A stretch of 64,000 nt of DNA from CAZUZD01 sp964624465 (GTDB lineage: Bacteria > Planctomycetota > Planctomycetia > Isosphaerales > Isosphaeraceae): the NCBI GenBank assembly GCA_964624465.1, contig CAZUZD010000001.1, positions 1 to 64,000 of the forward strand. The letters run 5' to 3'. This document shows positions 25,901-32,656 of the stretch, piece by piece; position 1 is the first letter of the stretch, and the number at the start of each line of letters is the position of its first letter. Both the position numbers and the translations under genes were made by a program. The notes below the pieces were generated by a model, which saw nothing but the letters and a program-made list of their open reading frames with translations, did no database searches and was not told where the DNA came from.

Positions 25901-26826
25901 AATCGTATGAGTCGGCGCTGGCGATCCAGCAACGGCTGGCAGCCGAGAATCCCTCGGTAAGCGGACCCCTGAATGAACTGGTCGGCACCTACAACAACCT
26001 CGGCGGTCTGCAGGGCGAGACCGGCCATCCGGAGCAGGCGTTGAAGTCGTTCGAGACGGCGTTGGAGCTTCAGCGGCGGCTGGCAGAGGCCAACCCCTCG
26101 GTGGCCGAATTCCAGAAGGTTCTGGCGGCTACGTACAACAACGTCGGCGTGATGCAGAGAGCCGGTGGCCAGCTGGAGGAGGCGTTGCAGTCGTCCACGG
26201 CGGCGCTGAAGATCCGGAGTCAGCTGGCGGCGGCCAACCCCTCGATCGTCGAGTACCAGAATGATCTGGCTCGCAGTCAGAGCACGATCGGCAGGCTGCA
26301 GAAAGCCACGGGTCATCCGGACGAAGCGTTGCGGTGGTTCACGGCTGCGCTGGAGATCCGGCGACGACTGGTCGAAGCCAACCCCTCGGCCATCGGATCC
26401 CAGTTTGACCTCGGAGACACTTACAACGAGATGGGAACCCTGCAGAGCCAGATAGGCCATCCGGACGAGGCATTTCGGTCGTACGAGGCGGCGCGCGAGA
26501 TCATGGCACACCTCCTGGTGGTGGAACCGTCCAAATTCGATCGGGCGGTGGGGCTCGGCGGCATCCTGCACAACTTGGCGTCGATCGACCTGGTCGCCGG
26601 TCGACCTGACGCGGCACGCGGGCGGCTTCTGGAGGCGGTCCGCCTGCAACGAACCGCCCTTCGCGAGACGCCCGGCCACCCTACCGCTCGCGCCTTCCTC
26701 AGAGGCCACCTCAAGCTCCTCATCGATGTGACCGAAGCCCAGGGGCTAACCCAGGAGGCGGCCGAGGCGCGACGCGAGCTGGACCGCCTGACGCTCACAC
26801 CGGACTCGCCGGCCTCGCAGCCTTGA
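22987..26826 (+). CDS. Membrane Ser/Thr protein kinase with long TPR domain
   Basis: This 1279-aa protein has an N-terminal helical region of about 135 residues and a Hanks-type kinase. The kinase shows a YRILRPHARGNLGQVFVALD glycine loop with an unusual R-G-N-L-G, VALK near 169, HRDLKPANIVV near 318, VDWGLAK (DWG in place of DFG) near 336, and YASPEQLAG near 381. One membrane segment follows near 504-525 (AVAAAAVGLVMAVLGLGAVS). From about 640 to 1230 lie roughly a dozen TPR-like repeats of 46 residues ('NPS..Q.DLA.TYNNLG.LQ...G...EAL.S'). The kinase is presumably inside and the repeats outside. ATG 22987 was chosen over an open upstream extension to 22567. Substrates unknown. Confidence 0.85.
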   Translation: MPHSDPDSNLILGLLALRNHLVDRTALVNAYQARDGQSRLARSLAEFGAIDAETVELLELLTRKYLQCHGGDCLHALGDLVAQPELRSALAELTGAGPGVLSEAQALAPDAGPTGPVLSASMSVDDPADVVASARPGRPVDRYRILRPHARGNLGQVFVALDTELGREVALKEILEHRVGDGRYRDRFLVEAEITGRLQHPGIVPVYGLGTYADGRPYYAMRFIRGGSLKDAIEQFHSGLSPDPGPAGTATDAGADPEAEGGLDRGSADPSAQPTPGVAGGRNRDEPESRSVGLRRLLRRFQDVCNAVDYAHSRGVLHRDLKPANIVVGRHGETLVVDWGLAKATGRSDDPAGADEPPVDVSPGSGSGSETQPGRPLGTPAYASPEQLAGELDRLGPATDVYGLGAILSHLLTGQVPFQGRDLAAVIRAVQAGEFPAPRALDPSIPKPLEAVCLKAMALRPEDRYATARELGEDVERWLADEPVRARPEPLPERLRRWGRRHRTAVAAAAVGLVMAVLGLGAVSAVQTRSRNQLAQQNVLLDLQRQRAESRERQAIEAVGRFRDAIVQEPRLLDTPELEMLRRRLLTEPLAFFRSLRDQLQADRETLPESLVRLAVTAVAVGQLSDEIGDKLQARLTYEEARGIYARLAGAHPGDAVYPRELAMCHNNIGNLQREAGQTSEGSRSHLLALAIQQRLAAVNPSDPGIQRDLAGTYNNLGVLQSQSGQPGQALRSYEQALAIQQRLEAANPAIAGLQGDLARSHSNIGVLQRATGSPDEALRSFEAALAIQQRLADANPSATEVRRDLASFSNNLGGLQGETGQPGQALRSFEAVLVLRKELARTHPSVSEYQSELAGGYNNIATMQRAMGHPEASLRAHEAAMDIQQRLTVANPTSSRFQRDLALSFFRIGSLQRETGHADEASRILMQARAIQQSLADANPSITEFQGDLARTLNELGILQSQTGHRVEALQSYESALAIQQRLAAENPSVSGPLNELVGTYNNLGGLQGETGHPEQALKSFETALELQRRLAEANPSVAEFQKVLAATYNNVGVMQRAGGQLEEALQSSTAALKIRSQLAAANPSIVEYQNDLARSQSTIGRLQKATGHPDEALRWFTAALEIRRRLVEANPSAIGSQFDLGDTYNEMGTLQSQIGHPDEAFRSYEAAREIMAHLLVVEPSKFDRAVGLGGILHNLASIDLVAGRPDAARGRLLEAVRLQRTALRETPGHPTARAFLRGHLKLLIDVTEAQGLTQEAAEARRELDRLTLTPDSPASQP

Positions 26827-27172
26827 AAGTCCGTCCCCGATCCGCCCGGATCCGCAGCAACCTGGAGGGCCGGTTTTCAGGATGCGGGATCCCGGCGCAG
26901 GCCGATTGCAGTCACGGCGGGGGACCCGGCGATCACGGGCATTGCGATCCTGCACCGACAATTTCCAGCCGCGGTGCAAGTTGTGGCACCGGCGTGCGTC
27001 TGATGCAATAGCCGCCGGTGCCGCGTCGTGGCTCGGGAGTCTCACGGACCAGCGTTAACGCCAGATGGCCCTGGCGGCGCGGCTCTGACCCGGTCGATGG
27101 GGCTGACCGACGGACGCTGAAGTCACAATCCGGCCCGGGACCGGGGCGAGCCAACGCCCCCGAGGCTCCACC
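26827..27172. other. Intergenic region before the sigma-like gene
   Basis: No supported gene is visible in these 346 bp. The stretch should contain the end signal of the kinase gene and the promoter of the sigma-like gene. No convincing hairpin or hexamer pair was found. GAGG stands seven bases before the next ATG. Confidence 0.4.
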
Positions 27173-28504
27173 ATGCGAATCGATGTCGCGACGCTCGACG
27201 AGAACTTCGTCAACTGGGACGTGTTCGCCAACACGTATTACCCGATCGTGCGGGAGGCGCTGGGGTCGTTCCGGTTCGTGCCGGCGGACCTCGTCGATGA
27301 CTGGGCGAACAGCTTCTTCGTCGAGAAGCTCATGGACAAGGACTTCCTGGCCAACCGGCCGGTGCTGCGCGGTCCGTTCCGCAACTGGCTGTTCCGGGCG
27401 GTCAAGAACCACGCCTACAGCGAGCTTCGCAAGGTCAGGAGCCGGGGCCAGCACCATGCGCCGGTGGCGGCCGACGTGATCGACGTGCCCGACGACCGAC
27501 CCGAGTCGACCCCCACGTTCGAGTCGGATGCCATCTACGCCCTCACGTACCTGGCCGTGGCCCTGCAGACGGCCAGGCGGCACTGGGAGTCGGTGGGCGA
27601 GGCGCACAAGTGGCGGATCTTCGACGCCCTGGTGCTGGGCGAGACCGAGCCGGGGGTGGCCCGGCCGACCCGCGACGAGCTGGTGGCCGAGTTCGGCGGC
27701 CGCGACCGGCAGTACCTGGACAACTGCGTGACCTCGGTCAAGCGCTCGATCCGGTCGCTGCTGCCCCTGCTGCTGCCGGCCGAGATGTCCGAGGGCGAGA
27801 CGCCCGAGGCCCGGTTCGAGGAGTGGTTCGAGATCCTCCGCGACGGCAAGCTCAGCGAGCTGGGCTGGCTCAAATGGGCTCTGCCGGCCGACCCGGGGGC
27901 GGTCCCGGCCGAGGAGCAGTCGCAGCTCGCCTCGGTGGCGCTCTTCGGCGACCATCCGGGCACGATCGCCGCGACGCCGCTGCTGCCGCTGCTCGACGAT
28001 GACGGCCAGGCTCAACTGCCCCCCGAGTTCGAGTACGACCGCCTGCGGGTGGCCCAGAGCGTGATCCTGGCGACCCCGTTCTCCGTGTACCTCGACGGCC
28101 CGCGGTCCGAAGTGGCCGCCATGCCGCGGGCGGGTCGGGGGGCCACCGGTCTGGTGCAGGCTGGCCAGCGGCTGCAGGACCTGCTGGGCGACCTGACCCA
28201 GCCGCTGGCGCCCGCCCAGCGGCAGGCGCTGGTGCACCGGATGACGCAGCTGAAGCGGTACGGCAAGCGGGTGCATCAGGAGGCCCGGCAGTCCAGCCCG
28301 GTCGCGGGGGTCCCGCCGGCGGACTTCGGGTATCTGATCTACACGGCGGCCAGCGCGATCGCATTGATCGGAGCCGGCGAGCGGATCGACACCCTGAGCG
28401 ACGCGACCCTGGCCAGCAACGTGAGCTGGGCGCTGCGGCAGCCCTGGGTTGATGCCCGGTTCCACCCGGTCCTGCAGCGAGCAATCGCCCGGCTGACCGC
28501 CTGA
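27173..28504 (+). CDS. ECF-sigma-like protein with long C-terminal extension
   Basis: This 443-aa protein begins with a sigma-70 region-2-like helix set: YYPIVREALGSFRFVPADLV, DDWANSFFVEKLMDKDFLAN and GPFRNWLFRAVKNHAYSELR. This matches the 'fr.wL...A.n...d..R' pattern of planctomycete ECF factors. A region-4-like segment may be PTRDELVAEFGGRDRQYLDN and CVTSVKRSIRSLL. After residue about 205 there is no recognised domain for 240 residues, ending in TAASAIALIGAGERID. It stands immediately before the Tad locus on the same strand and could regulate it. Alternatively it is a sigma-derived adaptor without promoter recognition. Confidence 0.5.
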   Translation: MRIDVATLDENFVNWDVFANTYYPIVREALGSFRFVPADLVDDWANSFFVEKLMDKDFLANRPVLRGPFRNWLFRAVKNHAYSELRKVRSRGQHHAPVAADVIDVPDDRPESTPTFESDAIYALTYLAVALQTARRHWESVGEAHKWRIFDALVLGETEPGVARPTRDELVAEFGGRDRQYLDNCVTSVKRSIRSLLPLLLPAEMSEGETPEARFEEWFEILRDGKLSELGWLKWALPADPGAVPAEEQSQLASVALFGDHPGTIAATPLLPLLDDDGQAQLPPEFEYDRLRVAQSVILATPFSVYLDGPRSEVAAMPRAGRGATGLVQAGQRLQDLLGDLTQPLAPAQRQALVHRMTQLKRYGKRVHQEARQSSPVAGVPPADFGYLIYTAASAIALIGAGERIDTLSDATLASNVSWALRQPWVDARFHPVLQRAIARLTA

Positions 28505-28560
28505 GCCCCGGATCGGGGACGAACCAGCCACCGCCCACCGCAGTGCCCGGAGTACGGACC

Positions 28561-29625
28561 ATGGACCGTCAGCAGATCTACGACCGGACGATCCGGCACT
28601 TCCTGGCGCCGGTGCGGAGCCTGCTCGATCACCCCGAGGTGACCGAGATCATGGTCGTCGGGCACGACCGGATCTACTTCGAGTCGCGCGGCCGGATCTC
28701 GCCGACCGAGCTGAAGTTCGCCGACGAGGCCGCGCTCCGGGCGGCGGTCACGAACATCGCCGAGTTCGTGGGCCGGCCGATCGGGCCGGCGGACCCGACC
28801 CTGGACGCGCGGCTGCCGGACGGCTCGCGGGTGCACGCGATCCTGCCGCCGGCGGCTCGGCAGGGCGTCTGCCTGACGATCCGGCGGTTCCTGCGATCCA
28901 GCTTCGACCTGAACCGGCTGATCGAGGGCGGCTCGCTCTCCATCGAGGCGGCGGAGTTCCTCGCCGGGTCGGTGCGGGCCCGCCGGAACATCCTGATCGC
29001 GGGCGGCACGGGCACGGGCAAGACCTCGTTCCTGAACGCGCTCTCGAGCCGGATCCCGCCCTCGGAGCGGATCCTGGTGATCGAGGACAGCTCCGAGCTC
29101 CAGCTCTCGCAGCCGCACACGGTGTACCTGGAGGCCCAGCCCGCCGACGACGACGGGCTCGGGCAGCTCACGGTGCGCGATCTGTTCGTCAACGCGCTGC
29201 GGATGCGGCCCGACCGGATCATCGTCGGCGAGGTCCGCCGCGGCGAGGCCCTCGACCTGGTGCAGTCGATGATCTCGGGTCACCCGGGCTCGATGGCGAC
29301 GATCCACGCCAGCGACCCGCTTTCCGCAGTGATGCGGCTGGAGCTGCTCAGCCGGATGAATGACCTGTCCCTGCCCGCCGACATCGCTCGCGATCAGGTC
29401 GGCCTGGCGATCGACCTGGTCGTCCAGCTCACGCGGGACGAGGGGGGCGGCCGCCGGGTCACGTCGATCGCGGCGATTCAGGGTGTGGACGAGCAGCGCC
29501 GCTATCGGATCGACGAGCTGTTCCGCTCACGCCCCACGGCGGACGCCCCGACCGAGGCCGGTCAGTTCACGCTCCAGGCCACCGAGCACCTCCCCGGTTT
29601 CACGAGCCAGGCCCCCGGCCACTGA
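28561..29625 (+). CDS. CpaF/VirB11-type secretion ATPase
   Basis: This 354-aa protein has the type II/IV secretion ATPase fold: VTEIMVVGHDRIYFESRG (N-terminal domain), DARLPDGSRVHAILPP, Walker A IAGGTGTGKTSFLNAL near 149, Asp box RILVIEDSSELQLSQPH, and Walker B/His box MRPDRIIVGEVRRGEALDLV followed by HPGSMATIHAS. ATG 28561 follows a CGGAG site. It is shorter than usual CpaF proteins because it lacks the long N-terminal helical domain. A second, longer ATPase of the same family lies at 35311-37227. The two may drive pilus extension and retraction, or separate substrates. Confidence 0.85.
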   Translation: MDRQQIYDRTIRHFLAPVRSLLDHPEVTEIMVVGHDRIYFESRGRISPTELKFADEAALRAAVTNIAEFVGRPIGPADPTLDARLPDGSRVHAILPPAARQGVCLTIRRFLRSSFDLNRLIEGGSLSIEAAEFLAGSVRARRNILIAGGTGTGKTSFLNALSSRIPPSERILVIEDSSELQLSQPHTVYLEAQPADDDGLGQLTVRDLFVNALRMRPDRIIVGEVRRGEALDLVQSMISGHPGSMATIHASDPLSAVMRLELLSRMNDLSLPADIARDQVGLAIDLVVQLTRDEGGGRRVTSIAAIQGVDEQRRYRIDELFRSRPTADAPTEAGQFTLQATEHLPGFTSQAPGH

Positions 29626-29993
29626 GCCCCGAGACCCCTGGCCCGATCCAGGCGGCGTCCGAGGATCGGCTCTCTCCCCGCGCCCGGGTCGTGGCCTGCG
29701 CACTCCAAGATCGCCCTCATGGCGGGGTCCTGCTGCGCGCTGGCACGACCGGATCCATCCGGATCGAACCGCGATTCCGCGCCACACCGCCGCGACCGTC
29801 GTGGCGGACCATGGGCCCAATTCGGGCGGGAAATCCGCGGTTCTGCGCAAGCAAGCGGACCGGGAGGCGTCATCACGGCGGGAGAGGACGGGTGGGGCCG
29901 CCCGGAACGGCAGCCCCGAGATCGTCCGAGCCGACGCGGGCGTGGGGCCCGCGTGCCGTGGGGTGGATGTCTCCGAACAAGGGATTCCGCACG
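29626..29993. promoter_or_regulatory. Leader region of the first Flp-like pilin
   Basis: The last 74 bases (29920-29993) match the 74 bases before the second pilin (30546-30619) at 72 positions. That is closer than the coding regions, which are about 89% identical over the first 162 bases. The leader ends with AAGGGA nine bases before ATG. An in-frame ATG at 29967 would add nine residues if used. The rest of this 368-bp region shows no gene. A conserved 5' UTR or regulatory RNA is possible. Confidence 0.5.
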
Positions 29994-30239
29994 ATGAGCA
30001 CGATGACCAAGAACCTGGTGAGCGGCCTCCGCCGGTTCCACGCCGACGAGCGGGGCGATGTGATGCAGAACATGTGCGTCGCCGGCGTCGGCGGCCTGAT
30101 CACCCTGATCCTCGGCAAGTACCTCAAGCAGCTCGCCGGGGTCCTGGGCAACTCGATTGCCAGGCTGATCTGCGGTGGCCAGGCTCCTGGCCAGGCCAGC
30201 CTCACCGACGACACGTCGTTCTTCGGCGCCGCGAAGTGA
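29994..30239 (+). CDS. Flp-like major pilin, copy 1
   Basis: This 81-aa protein starts MSTMTKNLVSGLRRFHADER. A prepilin-type site (ERG|DVMQN) follows, then a hydrophobic stretch MCVAGVGGLITLILGKYLKQ. In Flp/type IVb pilins the mature protein normally has Glu at position 5; here position 5 is Asn, so processing may be atypical. Position in the Tad locus, size, and the G-before-hydrophobic-core layout support the pilin call. It is a paralogue of the gene at 30620-30862. A strong hairpin (30281-30318) follows it. Confidence 0.7.
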   Translation: MSTMTKNLVSGLRRFHADERGDVMQNMCVAGVGGLITLILGKYLKQLAGVLGNSIARLICGGQAPGQASLTDDTSFFGAAK

Positions 30240-30619
30240 GGCGGACGGCCACCGATCTCGCAGCCCGGACGATCGACCCCACGAGCCCCCCGCACCCATC
30301 GAGGTACGGGGGGCTCGTCGCGTTGCGGAACGCCAGTGCCCCGGCGCTCCCCGCACGGACAGGCGTGAGCCTCGCCGATGTCAAAAAGCGTTCATGTGGT
30401 CGCATTGAAAGTGGGCGATCGGCTCGTGCGGGCGTTTCGTCGGGCACGATGTCGCGGATCTCGGCAATGGCGTGCAAGCGGCGTGGAGGAGCCGCGTCAG
30501 GAGTGTGGAGAGGACGAGTGGGGCCAGCCGTGACGGTGCCCCTGTGATCGTCCGAGCCGACGCGGGCGTGGGGCCTGCGTGCCGTGGGGTGGATGTCTCC
30601 GAACAAGGGATTCAGCACG
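30240..30619. promoter_or_regulatory. Region between the two pilin genes, with terminator and duplicated leader
   Basis: This 380-bp stretch has a terminator-type hairpin at its start and the second copy of the 74-base leader at its end (30546-30619). The presence of both suggests the two pilins are separate transcription units. No gene is supported here. Confidence 0.5.
30281..30318 (+). terminator. Hairpin terminator after pilin copy 1
   Basis: ACGAGCCCCCCG and CGGGGGGCTCGT form a perfect 12-bp stem with a 14-base loop, 41 bases past the stop. It would strongly limit readthrough, so the second pilin likely has its own promoter. Confidence 0.65.
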
Positions 30620-30862
30620 ATGAGCACGATGACCAAGAGCCTGGTGGGTGGCCTGCGTCGATTCCACGCCGACGAGCGGGGCGACGTGATGCAGAACATG
30701 TGCGTCGCCGGCGTCGGCGGCCTGATCTGCCTGATCCTGGGCAAGATCCTCAAGCAGCTGGCCGGCACCCTCGGCAAGTCGATGGGCGGGATCATGACCC
30801 AGGGTTCGAACCCGGAGGCCGCGCCGACGATCACTCCCGACTCGGGGCTGTTCGGTTCCTGA
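30620..30862 (+). CDS. Flp-like major pilin, copy 2
   Basis: This 80-aa paralogue of the preceding pilin reads MSTMTKSLVGGLRRFHADER, then GDVMQNMCVAGVGGLICLIL and GKILKQLAGTLGKSMGG. The N-terminal half is nearly the same as copy 1 and the C-terminal 25 residues differ completely, which is the pattern expected if the exposed tail diverges while the assembly helix is kept. It has the same AAGGGA site nine bases upstream and the same lack of Glu5 after the putative processing site. A UUCG-capped hairpin lies downstream. Confidence 0.7.
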   Translation: MSTMTKSLVGGLRRFHADERGDVMQNMCVAGVGGLICLILGKILKQLAGTLGKSMGGIMTQGSNPEAAPTITPDSGLFGS

Positions 30863-30915
30863 GCCCGGGGGTGGTCCCGAGGCTGGGCCCCTGGAGCGAT
30901 CCCGCCGGCGGACAC

Positions 30916-30951
30916 CGAGGCTCCCGCATCCTTCGGGGTGCGGGAGCCTCG
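30916..30951 (+). terminator. Strong hairpin with UUCG loop after pilin copy 2
   Basis: CGAGGCTCCCGCATCC and GGGTGCGGGAGCCTCG pair over 16 bp (one T-G wobble) around a TTCG tetraloop, 53 bases past the stop. This is an exceptionally stable RNA hairpin. It may terminate the transcript or give partial readthrough into the assembly genes. Confidence 0.7.
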
Positions 30952-30980
30952 CATCCCTGACCCCGAGAGGAGACTGAATC

Positions 30981-31733
30981 ATGTCCTCCGCAGCGGCACT
31001 GAGTCCCGAGCCGTCCGTTCTGACGACCCTGGAGGACTGGCTCGGGCGCCATCGACCCACCTGCTGGCGGCTGGCCACGGTCACGCCCGCCCTGATCCTC
31101 GGCGGCCTGGCGGTGGCCCGGGCGCTCGGGATCGACGAGCTCCCGGCGTCCCCCGGGGTGCTGGCGGTGCTGGCCGCCCTCGTCGCCGGACTCACCGACA
31201 GCGTGAGCGGCAAGATCGCCAACTGGCTGACCTATCCGTTGCTCGGGTGGGGACTGGCACTCGCCGCGGTGGCCGAATGGGCCCCCGCCGCGGGCCGCGA
31301 GCTCGGTGCCCTCGGGCTGGCGCCGGCCTGCTTCGGGGCACTGATCGGGCTGATCGTCATGATCCTGGTCCATGACCTGACCGGTGGGGGCCGGGGCGAT
31401 CTCAAGCTGATGGTCGGCCTCGGGGCGCTGCTGGGCCCGCAGCCGATCCTGGCCGTGATCCTGCTCGGCTACGCCCTGGCGGGCCTGGCCGTGCTGGTGG
31501 CCACCGTCCGGCGGTACGGGGCCCTGGCGGTCGTCACGGCGTACGCGAAGGTGGTCGCCCGGCTGGTCCTGCCGCGCTGGCTGGTCCGCGAGCTGGCCGA
31601 GGACGAGCTCCACATGATGGAGCGTCGGGTGCGCCTGGGAGGGTACACCGCGGCCGCCACGGTCCTGGTGGTGGTCGACCCCTGGGGGCTCGTGAGCGGG
31701 CTGGGGCTGCTGCCGGCGGGAGTGGGCGCATGA
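30981..31733 (+). CDS. cpaA: Prepilin peptidase (CpaA/TadV, A24 family)
   Basis: This 250-aa polytopic membrane protein has both aspartate signatures of A24 prepilin peptidases: the first Asp in GLTDSVSGKIANWLTYPLLG and the second in HDLTGGGRGDLKLMVGLGAL (GxGDxK-type). It has at least five hydrophobic segments. It should cleave the leaders of the nearby Flp-like pilins and the TadE-like pseudopilins. GAGGAGA precedes the ATG. Its stop overlaps the next small gene's start (ATGA). Confidence 0.85.
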   Translation: MSSAAALSPEPSVLTTLEDWLGRHRPTCWRLATVTPALILGGLAVARALGIDELPASPGVLAVLAALVAGLTDSVSGKIANWLTYPLLGWGLALAAVAEWAPAAGRELGALGLAPACFGALIGLIVMILVHDLTGGGRGDLKLMVGLGALLGPQPILAVILLGYALAGLAVLVATVRRYGALAVVTAYAKVVARLVLPRWLVRELAEDELHMMERRVRLGGYTAAATVLVVVDPWGLVSGLGLLPAGVGA

Positions 31734-31897
31734 CCGCGGCGCGTTCGGCCCGCCACCGGGGCATGACGGTGGTCGAGGTGATGGTGGCCATGGGTATCCT
31801 GGCCCCGCTCCTGCTTCTGCTGCTGCTCATCGCTGCTCGCGCCGTACGGTCGGTTCACCATCTGGTCGACGTCACCGTCGGCAGTCCGCTGCTCTGA
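31730..31897 (+). CDS. 55-aa type IV pilin-like protein
   Basis: This short gene encodes MTAARSARHRGMTVVEVMVA then MGILAPLLLLLLLIAARAVR and ends SVHHLVDVTVGSPLL. It has a textbook prepilin signal: basic leader, G|MTVVEV with Glu at mature position 5, then a 17-residue hydrophobic core. The mature protein is only about 44 residues, so it would be a minor pseudopilin or a pilus-initiating peptide. ATG overlaps the CpaA stop as ATGA, which supports it as a real coupled gene despite its size. Confidence 0.75.
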   Translation: MTAARSARHRGMTVVEVMVAMGILAPLLLLLLLIAARAVRSVHHLVDVTVGSPLL

Positions 31898-31921
31898 CAC
31901 CCATCCGGGGAGATTGCGGCC

Positions 31922-32656
31922 ATGTCGAGCCTCGATGCCTGGTCGCTCCTGTCGCAGTCGGCGGGCTGGATCGGCTGCTGGGTGGCGCTGGTGACCGTCT
32001 GGTGGCGGATCACGGCCCGGGCCCGGTCGTCGCGGCGGACCCGTCGCGAGCCCAGCCCCGAGGGAGGCTTCGACTACACGGTCAACCTGATGGTGATCCT
32101 GCCGCTCTGGTCGATCCTGCTCATGGCCATCGTCGAGACGTCGATGGTGCTCTGCGCCAAGCTCGGGACCTCCTACGCCACCTACGCAGCGGCCCGGTCC
32201 TGGCTCGCCTGGGAGTTCGAGGGGGAACTTACGGCCCAGGCGAAGGCCGAGCAGGCGGTGTGGCTGGCCATGGCGCCGTTCGGGCTGGGCCTGGTGACCG
32301 AGCCCTCCAACACTCCGGTCTCCCCGGCCGTGGCCGCCGGGGCCCGGGCGTGGGCCGAGCACTATGGCCGCACGGTCCGCGGGCCGGTCGAGCCGGCCCA
32401 TCTGGAACGCCTCTACGCAAGGGCGGCCCGCCAGTCGCGTCTGACGGTGCGGACGCTCCCTCGCGCTGTCGTGGCCGCGACCCTGGTCTACCGGTACCCC
32501 GTGCGGTTCCAGCTCATCGGTCGCCTGCTCGGCACCGCGGTGGAGCCGTCGACCGGCCGGCGCGTCTGGCCGATCGAGACCACGATTTCCCTGACGCGTC
32601 AGGAGCCGCTCGATGTCGACGACCCCTTCGGCATCACGTACCACCCCGAGCCCTGA
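31922..32656 (+). CDS. TadE-like pilus assembly protein
   Basis: This 244-aa protein has an N-terminal hydrophobic segment (SQSAGWIGCWVALVTVWWRI) and a second TadE-like segment, DYTVNLMVILPLWSILLMAI, followed by VETSMVLCAKLGTSYATYAA and ARSWLAWEFEG. TadE family proteins show this 'f.l.lP.ll.ll..i.e....' helix and then the A..aAR segment. The rest is soluble and has no known domain. GGGGAGA precedes ATG 31922. It overlaps the next gene by 44 bp in another frame. Confidence 0.65.
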   Translation: MSSLDAWSLLSQSAGWIGCWVALVTVWWRITARARSSRRTRREPSPEGGFDYTVNLMVILPLWSILLMAIVETSMVLCAKLGTSYATYAAARSWLAWEFEGELTAQAKAEQAVWLAMAPFGLGLVTEPSNTPVSPAVAAGARAWAEHYGRTVRGPVEPAHLERLYARAARQSRLTVRTLPRAVVAATLVYRYPVRFQLIGRLLGTAVEPSTGRRVWPIETTISLTRQEPLDVDDPFGITYHPEP

